A stretch of 64,000 bases of DNA, from NCBI GenBank assembly GCA_002162795.1, contig MAAY01000066.1, forward strand, positions 1 through 64,000, in the 5' to 3' direction. Source of the stretch: Rhodobacterales bacterium 56_14_T64 (GTDB taxonomy: Bacteria; Pseudomonadota; Alphaproteobacteria; Rhodobacterales; Rhodobacteraceae). The position numbers were made by a program, and so were the translations under genes. The notes below the pieces were generated by a model, which worked only from the letters and a program-made list of their open reading frames with translations, was not told the origin of the DNA and did no database searches. Shown piece by piece: positions 8,330-16,751 of this stretch (position 1 is the first letter of the stretch; every line of letters starts with the position of its first letter).

Positions 8330-9289
8330 ATGGCTGGAATTCGTACCCGTCGGGAAGTGTTCTTTAACCGCGCTGCGATTGCCGGTGTGATGGTCGCCCT
8401 GTTTATAATGCTGGTGCCGATTTACTGGATTACCTCCACAGCTTTTAAGCCGCGGAATCTGGCCACCACGATCCCACCAACAGTGCTTTTTACGCCCGAA
8501 ATCTCGCCCTTCGTCAAACTGTTTACTAAGCGTTCGCAACTGCGCGATCCGGTGGCCCAAGAGATCTATGACGCGGCGCCCTGGTGGGAGCAGATGGTGT
8601 TTGACGGCGGTCAAAAGGTTGTGCGCTCCAACAAAGGCGTGGTTCGACGCTCGGGCTATGGTCAACGCTTTCTCAATTCGCTGATCATCGCCATCACTTC
8701 GACTTTCCTGGCGGTGTCTATGGGCACGCTGACGGCCTATGGGTTCTCAAGGTTCAAGGTAAAAGGGGAGGACGATTGGATGTTCTTCATTCTTTCGACC
8801 CGAATGCTGCCACCGGTGGTGGTGGCGATCCCGATGTTCCTGATGTACCGGCTGGTTGGTTTGCACGACACCCACATAGGGCTAATCATTCTCTACACTG
8901 CTTTCAACTTGTCGTTTTCGGTCTGGCTGATGAAAGGGTTCATCGACGAGATTCCACGGGAATACGAAGAAGCGGCGCTTGTTGACGGTTACACACGGAT
9001 GCAGGCGTTCTTCAAAGTTGTGCTGCCCGAGGCGATGACCGGCATCGCGGCCACAGCGGTATTTTGCTTCATCACCGCGTGGAACGAGTATGCCTTTGCG
9101 CTGATCATGACCAACCGGAAGGCCCAGACAGCCCCGCCATTCATTCCCAGCCAGATTGGCTCGGGATTGCCAGACTGGACGGTGATTGCTGCCGGAACCT
9201 TCCTGTTCCTGCTGCCGGTCGCCATCTTTACATTCCTGCTGCGGAACCACCTGCTGCGCGGCATGTCTTTTGGAGCAATTCGCAAATGA
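8330..9289 (+). CDS. Sugar ABC transporter permease (MalG/UgpE type)
   Basis: 319 residues with an N-terminal membrane segment, an unusually long loop (roughly residues 45-105) before the next membrane segments, and the EAA motif YEEAALVDGYTRMQAFFKVV near residues 215-235. The long periplasmic insertion between the first and second membrane segments distinguishes it from the usual 270-290 residue MalG-type proteins. Translation is coupled: the start follows the upstream stop by one base, and its own stop overlaps the next ATG (ATGA at 9286-9289). Confidence 0.87.
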   Translation: MAGIRTRREVFFNRAAIAGVMVALFIMLVPIYWITSTAFKPRNLATTIPPTVLFTPEISPFVKLFTKRSQLRDPVAQEIYDAAPWWEQMVFDGGQKVVRSNKGVVRRSGYGQRFLNSLIIAITSTFLAVSMGTLTAYGFSRFKVKGEDDWMFFILSTRMLPPVVVAIPMFLMYRLVGLHDTHIGLIILYTAFNLSFSVWLMKGFIDEIPREYEEAALVDGYTRMQAFFKVVLPEAMTGIAATAVFCFITAWNEYAFALIMTNRKAQTAPPFIPSQIGSGLPDWTVIAAGTFLFLLPVAIFTFLLRNHLLRGMSFGAIRK

Positions 9290-9498
9290 CCTTTCGAGAG
9301 TTGAATCAAAAGTATCTGGCTCCGGCCGCGCAAAGTCTGATGATTTTTGGCATCATCGCGCTTTGCCAGCCCTGGATCCAGTTTCTCCACCGCTATGGGC
9401 TGACGCTGATCATTGTGGGGCTGGTGTCTTTCATGATCACGTCCAAGATCGCACCCGAGCCTGAGATCATCGAAGATATCGAAGAGGACGTCATCTGA
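9286..9498 (+). CDS. Small two-helix membrane protein of the ABC operon
   Basis: 70 residues, starting MTFRELNQKYLAP, overlapping the permease stop by ATGA and ending in another ATGA overlap with the first ATPase gene. Two hydrophobic segments are visible (SLMIFGIIALCQPWI and LTLIIVGLVSFMIT), with an acidic tail EPEIIEDIEEDVI. I do not recognise a characterised family. Its tight coupling on both sides suggests a real gene product, perhaps an accessory subunit of the transporter. The acidic tail would lie in the cytoplasm if both termini are inside. Confidence 0.75.
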   Translation: MTFRELNQKYLAPAAQSLMIFGIIALCQPWIQFLHRYGLTLIIVGLVSFMITSKIAPEPEIIEDIEEDVI

Positions 9499-10598
9499 TG
9501 GCTCAGATTGAGTTGAAAAACGTTCAGAAATTCTTTGGCCCGGTGCAGGTGATCAAGGACATGGACCTGACCATTAATGATGGTGAGTTTGTCGTTATGT
9601 TGGGACAATCCGGCTGCGGCAAAACCACCACGCTGCGGGCGATTGCCGGCCTGGAAACTGTCACCTCTGGCGAGATCTTCATTGATGGCGTTGCAGTGCA
9701 CGAAAAGAAGGCAGCTGACCGGGATATCGCATTTGTTTTTCAGTCGTTCTCGCTTTACCCACATATGAACGTCTACGAAAACATCGCTTTTCCTTTAAGG
9801 GCGGTGGGCATGAGCAACGCCGAACGTGACAAGGCGGTAAAGGAAGTCGCTGAAATCCTGCAGATCACGGCCCTATTGGATCGGCGGCCATCGGCGCTTG
9901 CGGGCGGTGATATGCAGCGGGTTGCAATTGGCCGTGCACTGGTGCGCCGCCCCAAGGCCCTGCTGATGGACGAACCAATTGGTGCGCTTGATGCCAAGCT
10001 GCGCGAAGAAATGCGGTCTGAAATCAAGCGTCTTCATATTTCGCGCGGCTCGACCAGTGTTTACGTGACCCACGATCAGATCGAGGCCATGTCTCTGGCG
10101 GACCGGATTGTAATTATGCATGACGGGTTGTTGCAGCAAATTGGCGCCCCGGATGAGGTCTATCTGAAGCCAGCCAACCTATTTGTGGCCGAGTTTGTTG
10201 GCAGCCCAGTGATGAATGTCGCGGATGTGGTGCTTGCAGCCTCTGGCGGGCAAATCCAGGTGCGGCTTGGCCATGGTGACGCTGGCTTTCACTTCCCGGC
10301 GGGATTGACCAACCATCTGAAAGAAACCGGTGCAGATATTGCGCTTGGCATTCGCCCCGAAGCGGTCTCTTTGCAGCACGACGCTAAGGACGGTTACATT
10401 CCGGTGGAGACGACAAATATTGAGCCCCTTGGGTCGCATGACATCGTTGATATCAAGCTGGGAGACATCTCTCTGCGTGCCCGGACTGAAAGCGGGTTTG
10501 TATCTGGGGAAGGCCAACAAGTCTGGGTGAATATTGATCCGGCCCAGGCCCATTTCTTTGACCGCTCAAGCGGACTAGCGCTAAGGGGGCAAAGCTGA
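9498..10598 (+). CDS. Sugar ABC transporter ATPase 1 (MalK/UgpC type)
   Basis: 366 residues: nucleotide-binding domain plus C-terminal TOBE-like domain. Walker A GQSGCGKTT, Q-loop VFQSFSLYPHM, Walker B ALLMDEP and the H-loop VTHDQIEAM are intact. The signature motif reads LAGGDMQRVAIGRA where LSGGQ is usual, so the second and last positions differ. Start and stop overlap both neighbours by ATGA. It probably forms a heterodimer with the next gene product, an arrangement less common than the MalK homodimer. Confidence 0.88.
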   Translation: MAQIELKNVQKFFGPVQVIKDMDLTINDGEFVVMLGQSGCGKTTTLRAIAGLETVTSGEIFIDGVAVHEKKAADRDIAFVFQSFSLYPHMNVYENIAFPLRAVGMSNAERDKAVKEVAEILQITALLDRRPSALAGGDMQRVAIGRALVRRPKALLMDEPIGALDAKLREEMRSEIKRLHISRGSTSVYVTHDQIEAMSLADRIVIMHDGLLQQIGAPDEVYLKPANLFVAEFVGSPVMNVADVVLAASGGQIQVRLGHGDAGFHFPAGLTNHLKETGADIALGIRPEAVSLQHDAKDGYIPVETTNIEPLGSHDIVDIKLGDISLRARTESGFVSGEGQQVWVNIDPAQAHFFDRSSGLALRGQS

Positions 10599-11668
10599 TG
10601 GCTAATCTGGAATTAAAAGGGGTGTCGAAGAATTTTGGCGCCAACAAGGCGCTTCGATCACTGGATCTTCGGATTGAGAACGGTGAGTTTTTTGTACTTT
10701 TGGGCCAAACGGGGGCGGGTAAAACCACAACTCTCCGGGTGCTTGCAGGTCTGGAAAAGCCGAATGAGGGTCAAGTTCTGATCGACGGCGAAGATGTCGC
10801 CAATTGGACGGTGGCGGAACGTGACGTGGCGCTGGTTTTGCAGCAATACTCGCTTTATCCGCGCCTGACTGTGCGCGGAAACCTGGAGTTCCCCCTGCGC
10901 TCAAAAATTCGTGGATTGAACGAAGCGGAAATTGCTGATCGGGTAGAACGAGTGGCGAAAACGCTGCAGATCACCGCGCTGCTGGATCGAAAGGTCGAAC
11001 GGCTATCCGGCGGGGAAATGCAGCGTGTTTCGATTGGCCGCGCCATTGTCCGCGAGCCAAGGGTCTTTTTGATGGATGAGCCTTTGTCGGCTCTTGATGC
11101 CAAGCTTCGTGAAACGCTGCGAGTGGAGCTGAAGAAGCTTCACAACAACCTGGGTGCAACATTTCTGTATGTGACACACGACCAGGTCGAGGCGATGTCG
11201 ATGGGGGACAAAATTGGCGTGCTGAATAAGGGCAGGTTGGTGCAGGTTGGTACCCCGTCCGAAGTGTATAACCGCCCGTGCAACACATTTGTTGCGCGCT
11301 CTGTAGGCACCCCGCCGATGAACCTGATCAAAGGCACATTGGACGGCAGTTCCGCAGTTATGGACGCAAATGGTTTTTGCTTGCCAGTGCAGGCCAACGG
11401 AACTGCGGCGGGGAAAGACTTGTTTTTTGGTGTCCGTCCGGAAAATTTGGTCATTGAAAGCGGCGCGCCGGTTGAGGCCAAGGTCTTTGATATCGAAGAC
11501 CACGGTGTGATCAAGATCCTGACAATTGAAGTTGGGGCGAACAAGCTGCACGCAACTGTGTCCGCTCAAATGAAAGTGTCGTTGGACGAAACCGTTCGGT
11601 TCGGCTGGAAAGCGGACAAAGTCCTGCTGTTTGACCAGGCGACAGGGCGAAACCTGGCTGCCAGTTAG
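10598..11668 (+). CDS. Sugar ABC transporter ATPase 2 (MalK/UgpC type)
   Basis: 356 residues, same domain order as the preceding ATPase. Walker A GQTGAGKTT, signature LSGGEMQRVSIGRA, Walker B VFLMDEP, H-loop VTHDQVEAM, then a regulatory C-terminal domain with GVRPENL. The two ATPases are clearly diverged and not a recent duplication. The stop codon overlaps by four bases with the convergent dehydrogenase gene, leaving no room for a conventional terminator. Confidence 0.88.
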   Translation: MANLELKGVSKNFGANKALRSLDLRIENGEFFVLLGQTGAGKTTTLRVLAGLEKPNEGQVLIDGEDVANWTVAERDVALVLQQYSLYPRLTVRGNLEFPLRSKIRGLNEAEIADRVERVAKTLQITALLDRKVERLSGGEMQRVSIGRAIVREPRVFLMDEPLSALDAKLRETLRVELKKLHNNLGATFLYVTHDQVEAMSMGDKIGVLNKGRLVQVGTPSEVYNRPCNTFVARSVGTPPMNLIKGTLDGSSAVMDANGFCLPVQANGTAAGKDLFFGVRPENLVIESGAPVEAKVFDIEDHGVIKILTIEVGANKLHATVSAQMKVSLDETVRFGWKADKVLLFDQATGRNLAAS

Positions 11669-12651
11669 TCCAGATTGAAACGAGACTGATAGTTTGAAAC
11701 TGCCGAGGGATTGATCAGATTCTTCGGCAGGTTTCCATCGACGATGCGACGAACTTCAGCAACGACACCGGCTCCCATCCGGTACATGCTTTCTTCTGTT
11801 ATCCCAGCCATGTGCGGGGTCAAGATGACATTGGGCATCGAGAAGAAGGGGTGGTCCCGGGGTAATGGCTGCTCGGAAAACACATCCAGAGCAGCCCCGG
11901 TCAATTTGCCCGAAGTAAGCGCCTCGATGGTCGCGACTTCATCAATCACCGGGCCACGGGATACATTCACCAAAATGGACCCTGTCTTCATGCGATCAAT
12001 CGCCTGCTGGTCAATCACGCCTCTGGTCTGGTCGTTAAGCGGGCAGCAAAGGGCCAGAATGTCCGAGTCACGCAACAGATCGTCGAACGAGACTGCTCGG
12101 GTATTGTCGGGAAGGTTGCTGGGCGTGCGAGTGTGCGAAATCACCTCCATGCCAAACCCCAGATGGGCCATCTGATTCAGGGCCCGACCGACGTTTCCCA
12201 TGCCAAAGATGCCAAGCGTTCGGCCACTTATTTCACGGCCGCTATTGGAATGCTGACGCCCTGCCTCCCAACCGTTCTGCCGCAGGTCAGAGTTCACCCG
12301 CGGATATTGGCGCAGAAGGGCCAGGCTGGAAAAGATCACATGTTCAGCCACGGTGACAGAGTTGGCACCAGGCACGTTTGCCACCAATACACCTGCTTTT
12401 GTTGCGCTATCGACCGGGATCATGTCCAGACCAGCACCGTGGCGCACAAGGGCCCGCAAACCAGTCTCGCGACGCAGGATTTCGGGATCAATTGGAGCGC
12501 GAACAATGATGATTTCCGCGTCCGCACTTTCACCGTAAATCGCACTTGGAGTGGGTTCGCTGGCAATGCGAAGCTCGCCAATTTCCTGCAGATCGCAGGT
12601 GATATCCGGGTGCAAGTTATGGGTCGAAAAAATCAACGGTGAAAAAACCAT
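11665..12651 (-). CDS. D-2-hydroxyacid dehydrogenase (NAD(P)-dependent)
   Basis: 328 residues. The dinucleotide-binding motif is GIFGMGNVGRA. The catalytic trio is present: Arg in NVSRGPVID, Glu in FSEQPL and His in TPHMAGIT. The family oxidises or reduces 2-hydroxy acids such as glycerate, erythronate or phosphoglycerate-like compounds. It is the last gene of the minus-strand operon epimerase, enolase-type enzyme, GntR, dehydrogenase, nine bases behind the regulator. This points to oxidation of a sugar acid or its cleavage product. Substrate unassigned. Confidence 0.85.
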   Translation of the reverse strand: MVFSPLIFSTHNLHPDITCDLQEIGELRIASEPTPSAIYGESADAEIIIVRAPIDPEILRRETGLRALVRHGAGLDMIPVDSATKAGVLVANVPGANSVTVAEHVIFSSLALLRQYPRVNSDLRQNGWEAGRQHSNSGREISGRTLGIFGMGNVGRALNQMAHLGFGMEVISHTRTPSNLPDNTRAVSFDDLLRDSDILALCCPLNDQTRGVIDQQAIDRMKTGSILVNVSRGPVIDEVATIEALTSGKLTGAALDVFSEQPLPRDHPFFSMPNVILTPHMAGITEESMYRMGAGVVAEVRRIVDGNLPKNLINPSAVSNYQSRFNLD

Positions 12652-12660
12652 TTCAACTCC

Positions 12661-13359
12661 TTACTGGGACGCTTCCCCGTTTTTGTCTTCCAACAGTTCG
12701 GCCCAGTAACTCATAGCGCCCCGTAGGTGTGAATTCATCAGCGCTTGCGCAAGCGAGGCATCCCGGCGCAAAAGTGCTTCAAAAATCTGCTGGTGCTCTT
12801 TGTGGGATTGCTGGTTCCTGTCGTCTTTTTGGAAGTAGAAAGATGTGCGGTGCTGGCTCAATTCATAGAAGGATGTGCAAATTGAATAGAACACCGAATT
12901 TTGCGTCGCACGAACGATCTCCAAATGAAAATCATGATCCAGCTGAGCCAGATCCAGACCCTTTAAAATGCGGTCCTCGGACTCGGCCAGGATTTCTCGC
13001 AACCGGTCAAAATTTTCCTTGGTTGCGCGTTCGGCAGCCAATTCCGCCGCTTTGATCTCATGGATCTTACGTACCTCAACGGCTTCGTAAATCTGCCAGG
13101 GTTCCAAGGGAATCCCGGCGCGGGCGTAAAACGCCATGGTGTCGATGCCGGATTGATCAGGGTTGACGTAGATGCCCGACTTGGCCCGGCGATCAATGAT
13201 CTGCATAGACTCTAAAATCGCCAGGGCTTCGCGGACCTGGCCGCGGCTGACTGAAAAATGGTCGGCCAACTCCCGTTCCGACGGCGCCTTGCCGCCTTTG
13301 GATTTGGCAGAGGTTATCACGTAAGACGCAAGCTTAGGTAGAAGCTGGTTTTCCTGCAT
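12661..13359 (-). CDS. GntR-family (FadR subfamily, FCD domain) regulator
   Basis: 232 residues. The winged helix-turn-helix shows PSERELADHFSVSRGQVREAL near residues 25-48. The C-terminal FCD domain carries the metal-ligand pattern DHDFH, SHKEH and NSHLRG. Regulators of this subfamily bind palindromes of the type TNGTNNNACNA and often respond to sugar acids. Three TGGTNNNACCA sites lie in this locus (5906, 15558, 15724), each at the promoter of one transcription unit, so I infer this protein controls all three including its own operon. The stop and neighbouring starts are within a few bases of adjacent genes. Confidence 0.87.
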   Translation of the reverse strand: MQENQLLPKLASYVITSAKSKGGKAPSERELADHFSVSRGQVREALAILESMQIIDRRAKSGIYVNPDQSGIDTMAFYARAGIPLEPWQIYEAVEVRKIHEIKAAELAAERATKENFDRLREILAESEDRILKGLDLAQLDHDFHLEIVRATQNSVFYSICTSFYELSQHRTSFYFQKDDRNQQSHKEHQQIFEALLRRDASLAQALMNSHLRGAMSYWAELLEDKNGEASQ

Positions 13360-13362
13360 TTT

Positions 13363-14532
13363 TCACTCAGTTATTGCGTAGGTGCTGATTACTTTTTCAT
13401 TTACCGTAAGCCCAAGGCCCGGTGCCTCAGGGACTTCAATTTTTCCGTCTCTAACAACAACCTCTTCTTCTGCGAGATCATGTATCATCGGGTTTGCTCC
13501 GAGCGAAAACTCAACCGTGAAACTTGCAGGTGATGCCGCACAGACGTGTAGGCCGGCAAAGAAACAAGGCGCCCCTGCCCAAAGATGCGGCGCCAATTTC
13601 AGGTTAAATGCGCTCGCCAAGTTTCCTATGCGCATCGCCTCCGTAATGCCACCACAAAAGGCGGGGTCCGGTTGGAAGATGTCAGCGGCTCGCAAGACCG
13701 CAAGATCGCGGAATGCATAGCGCGTGGCCTCGGATTCTCCCGCGGCTATCGGAATATGTGTTGCTGCACGCAACTCTGCCATCCCGACCTTGTCGTCTGC
13801 AATGACAGGCTCTTCAAACCAGGCCAGATCGCAATTCCTGACTTGATAAGCGAACCGTTTTGCGTCTGCCACTGTGTAGGTGCCATGAGCATCGACCATC
13901 AGGTCGACATTCGACCCGAGTGCGGCGCGCGCGGCTTTGACTCTGGCTGCAGAAACGCAAGGGGCGCCATCCATTGCACCAACTCTCATTTTCACGGCGC
14001 CAAATCCACCTTTGTCGATATAGGACTTCAACTGGTCGCCAATGCTGTCCTCATCCGCCCAGCCCCCCGAAGCATAGGCGGGCAGGCGGTCGGATTTGCG
14101 CCCGCCCAAGAGCTTCCAAACTGGCTGCCCTTGCGATTTCCCCAGGATGTCCCATAGGGCAATGTCGATAGCGCTGATGGCGGCGACATTCAGGCCGCGT
14201 CGTGCCAATTCAGGCATTGCCTGCCCAGCCGCAGCAGCTTTTTCGCTGCGCACACCATTGTAGAGATCCTCCCAAATGTAGGTCACATCCGCCGGATCTC
14301 GGCCAATCAGTGTGGGGCCGAATTCATGGTTGAGCAGGTGAACCAATGTGGCGTATTGCCCGGCACTGCCCGCTGCGTTTTTGCCTTCGCCCCAACCCAC
14401 AAGCCCGTCGTCAGTTTCAATCTTTAAGATGGCAGCATCAAAGGTGCGCAACCGGCCAAAGTCGCTGACGTGCTGCTTGTCCATCGCTATGGGGATTTGA
14501 ACCCACCAAGCTTTTACCGATTTGATTCTCAT
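13363..14532 (-). CDS. Enolase-superfamily enzyme (mandelate racemase/muconate lactonizing group)
   Basis: 389 residues. An N-terminal capping domain is followed by the barrel with metal ligands Asp in MVDAHGTYT, Glu in WFEEPV and Glu in AAGESE. A Lys-x-Arg (VKMRVG) sits at the end of the second strand and APHLWAG near the end of the barrel. These are the elements of the mandelate racemase subgroup, which includes sugar-acid dehydratases and cycloisomerases. It is translated just upstream of the GntR gene (3-base gap) in the operon with an epimerase and a hydroxyacid dehydrogenase. A sugar-acid dehydratase or racemase is the likely role; substrate unknown. Confidence 0.85.
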   Translation of the reverse strand: MRIKSVKAWWVQIPIAMDKQHVSDFGRLRTFDAAILKIETDDGLVGWGEGKNAAGSAGQYATLVHLLNHEFGPTLIGRDPADVTYIWEDLYNGVRSEKAAAAGQAMPELARRGLNVAAISAIDIALWDILGKSQGQPVWKLLGGRKSDRLPAYASGGWADEDSIGDQLKSYIDKGGFGAVKMRVGAMDGAPCVSAARVKAARAALGSNVDLMVDAHGTYTVADAKRFAYQVRNCDLAWFEEPVIADDKVGMAELRAATHIPIAAGESEATRYAFRDLAVLRAADIFQPDPAFCGGITEAMRIGNLASAFNLKLAPHLWAGAPCFFAGLHVCAASPASFTVEFSLGANPMIHDLAEEEVVVRDGKIEVPEAPGLGLTVNEKVISTYAITE

Positions 14533-14546
14533 GAATTTTCCTTAAT

Positions 14547-14579
14547 CCCCCGACACGCTAAGGAATTGCGTGACGGGGG
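14547..14579 (-). terminator. Intercistronic hairpin between epimerase and enolase-type gene
   Basis: Arms CCCCCGACACGC (14547-14558) and GCGTGACGGGGG (14568-14579) pair along 11 of 12 positions, with one A:A mismatch and a nine-base loop. It lies between two co-directional genes, with no T-run on the minus strand, so mRNA processing or stabilisation of the upstream epimerase message is more likely than full termination. Confidence 0.6.
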
Positions 14580-14590
14580 CAGGGTGCAGA

Positions 14591-15478
14591 TTACTTCATC
14601 AACGGGAGAAGGGTTTCAGCCGTAATCCGCATCTGGTCTGCATAAAACTCTTCAGCCAACAGGCTGGAGCCATGATCTTCGATGAATTTCAGCTGCTCGG
14701 GAGAGATATCGACCGGATTGGTTTCGATCATCTCGGGATAAGGTGCGGCAGGAGTCCGATCCACTGGGGCGACAAATTCGTTGGTCAGCGCTCCGTCATA
14801 GCCCACTTCTTTTAGAGTGCCGACAATTTTGGCCCAGTCGAGATGGCCAAGGCCGGCGGCAAACCGGTTGTTGTCTGCCACATGAAAATCAAACAACTTG
14901 TCGCCAGCCAGACGAATGGCATCATAAATGTCGTCTTCTTCGATATTCAGGTGGAACGCGTCAAGGCAGACACCACAGTCTGGTCCAACAGCTTCGGCCA
15001 AGGCCAGGGCCTGGGCGCAGCGGTTGAAGAAATAGGTCTCGAAACGGTTTAGCGGTTCAATTGCGATTTTTACGCCGCGGGCTTGGGCATGGGCATAACA
15101 TTCCTTGGTTGCCTCAACCACCCAACCCCATTCTTCATCCGGGTTGCCATCGGGCGTTACCTTGCCAACAGTGGCTGGCACCAAGGTGATGATTTCACCT
15201 TCCAGCTCTGACACCATAGTGATCACGCTCTTTACATAATCCACCGAACGGGCGCGCTGGCCTTCGTCTTTGGCGGCCAGATTTCTGTCCCCCAACGTCA
15301 ACGTCACAGCCCCCCAGCAGCGCATACCGGTGTCCTTCAACAGAGCACGGGTTTCTCCAATGTCATATTGATCAGGTTCGCCGGAAATTTCGATGCTCTC
15401 GTAGCCAAATTTCTTGATCCGCCGTACGGTGGTCTCCAGCGGTTCGGCCCGCATCCAATTATGTGTTGATAAGTGCAT
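14591..15478 (-). CDS. Sugar phosphate isomerase/epimerase-type TIM barrel
   Basis: 295 residues starting MHLSTHNWMRAEPLE, with GGAGGG spaced well before the ATG at 15478; the longer frame is unlikely. The metal ligands of the xylose-isomerase-like barrel are seen as Glu in IEPLNRFET, Asp in CLDAFHLNIEE, His in DFHVADNNR and Glu in LTNEFV. This is the D-tagatose/D-psicose 3-epimerase-like pattern. It is the first gene of the GntR operon, with a perfect 17-base palindrome at its promoter. Together with the second epimerase of this locus it suggests interconversion of ketoses or an oxidised sugar. Confidence 0.82.
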   Translation of the reverse strand: MHLSTHNWMRAEPLETTVRRIKKFGYESIEISGEPDQYDIGETRALLKDTGMRCWGAVTLTLGDRNLAAKDEGQRARSVDYVKSVITMVSELEGEIITLVPATVGKVTPDGNPDEEWGWVVEATKECYAHAQARGVKIAIEPLNRFETYFFNRCAQALALAEAVGPDCGVCLDAFHLNIEEDDIYDAIRLAGDKLFDFHVADNNRFAAGLGHLDWAKIVGTLKEVGYDGALTNEFVAPVDRTPAAPYPEMIETNPVDISPEQLKFIEDHGSSLLAEEFYADQMRITAETLLPLMK

Positions 15479-15554
15479 TCCTGCCCTCCCAAGGGATATC
15501 TGTCCGCGTGGCACCGGCGCAGAGCCGTGTGCACATCAAAATATTTTCTTGCCG

Positions 15555-15596
15555 ATCTGGTTGGACCAGATAGCGACATTTTCGATGCGAGGTCAA
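15555..15596 (-). promoter_or_regulatory. Promoter with GntR-type operator (site 2) of the epimerase-GntR operon
   Basis: On the minus strand TTGACC (15591-15596) and CTATCT (15568-15573) are spaced by 17 bases. The perfect palindrome ATCTGGTTGGACCAGAT (15555-15571) overlaps the -10 end and the presumed transcription start. Its core TGGTTGGACCA matches the TGGTNNNACCA core at sites 1 and 3 and has the longest arms (7 bp), as might be expected for an autoregulated promoter. Confidence 0.7.
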
Positions 15597-15705
15597 GTGG
15601 CGAAAATGAGGGGAAATGCGCTGAAATCCTCCGAATTCGGATAATAATGGAGAAAAATTGTTGCAGGTCTGGCCGGTGAGGCTTGTTGGTTCACAGACTA
15701 ATAAC

Positions 15706-15734
15706 TTGACTGAGGTATGTTTTTGGTATTACCA
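15706..15734 (+). promoter_or_regulatory. Promoter with overlapping GntR-type operator (site 3)
   Basis: TTGACT (15706-15711) is followed after exactly 12 bases by TGGTATTACCA (15724-15734), the same layout as site 1 upstream of the ABC operon. The operator covers the -10 region (TATTAC). It drives the second epimerase gene, 55 bases downstream. Confidence 0.7.
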
Positions 15735-15788
15735 GTTGGCGGGTGATTTTCAATGTACCCGTGTTGCATTTCAACAGAGAGAGCAAAA

Positions 15789-16646
15789 ATGAAGATCGGC
15801 ATGTGCATGTTCCTCTGGACAACTAATATAGGTCTGGAGCACGAGGCACTGCTTCGCGAGATCAAGGACGCCGGGTTTGACGGGGTTGAAATTCCGGTGT
15901 TTGAGGGCCGTCCGAGCGACTATGCTGAAATTGGTAAAATGCTTGACCGGATCGGCTTGGAACGCACCGCTGTGACTGCAATCAGCGACCCGCATAAAAA
16001 CCTGATATCCGACAACACAGATGCAAGTTCTGCAGGCGTGGACTACATGCGTTGGGCGATTAAGTGTTCACACGCAATGGGAGCCAATAAACTGAGCGGG
16101 CCGCTGCATTCTACACTTGGACATTTTTCTGGAGAGGGGCCCACACGTGATGAATTCATGCGCTCTATCGACGCGCAACGGCGCATAGGCGATTGCGCCG
16201 AAGCCTTTGAAGTCACGATTTGTCTGGAAGCGTTGAACCGGTTTGAGTGTTATTTTCTCAACACGATGGCGGCGCTTTCGGCCCACATTCGCGAGATTGA
16301 TCACCCTAGAATTCGAGCGATGTATGATACGTTTCATGCGAACATTGAAGAAGCAGACCCAATTGCGGCCCTCACCCAGAACGCCGACTTGGTTGAACAC
16401 ATCCACATTTCAGAAAACGACCGTGGCGTGCCGGGTCGCGGCAATATTCCTTGGGACGACACCTTCGCAGCTATTGCTCAAAGCGGCTACGATGGCTGGC
16501 TGACCATAGAAAGTTTTGGAAGAGGCCTGCCCAACTTAGCAGCCGCCACCAAAGTCTGGCGCGATTTTGCTGAGAGCCCAGAGGCCGTTTACAGAGATGG
16601 CTACATGCATATTCGCCGTGGTATGGTCAAAGCAGGCTTGTCTTGA
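15789..16646 (+). CDS. Sugar phosphate isomerase/epimerase (D-tagatose 3-epimerase-like)
   Basis: 285 residues from the ATG beginning MKIGMCMFLWTTNIG, preceded by AGAGAGAG; an upstream in-frame ATG would add 12 residues. Metal-binding residues: Glu in CLEALNRFECYF, Asp in MYDTFHANIEE, His in HIHISENDRG and Glu in LTIESFG. The sequence GRGNIPWDDTF is typical of ketose 3-epimerases. It is a single-gene unit read away from the GntR operon, with its own copy of the operator, so it should be co-regulated with the transporter. Confidence 0.84.
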   Translation: MKIGMCMFLWTTNIGLEHEALLREIKDAGFDGVEIPVFEGRPSDYAEIGKMLDRIGLERTAVTAISDPHKNLISDNTDASSAGVDYMRWAIKCSHAMGANKLSGPLHSTLGHFSGEGPTRDEFMRSIDAQRRIGDCAEAFEVTICLEALNRFECYFLNTMAALSAHIREIDHPRIRAMYDTFHANIEEADPIAALTQNADLVEHIHISENDRGVPGRGNIPWDDTFAAIAQSGYDGWLTIESFGRGLPNLAAATKVWRDFAESPEAVYRDGYMHIRRGMVKAGLS

Positions 16647-16718
16647 TGGTCTCCATGGCGCTAGCAGAATTAAGTTTTCGCGCGAGCAACATGGAGTTTT
16701 CCGCAAAATCGGTTTGAT

Positions 16719-16742
16719 GGTGCGTGCAAGCACGCACCCTAC
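16719..16742. repeat. Dispersed palindromic repeat GGTGCGTGC...(copy 1)
   Basis: GGTGCGTGCAAGCACGCACC is a perfect 20-base palindrome, continuing with CTAC. A related longer version occurs at 47790-47851. It sits between two convergent genes (epimerase and rpe), a usual place for REP-like elements, and could fold as a hairpin in either transcript. Confidence 0.75.
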
Positions 16743-16751
16743 ACATAACGC

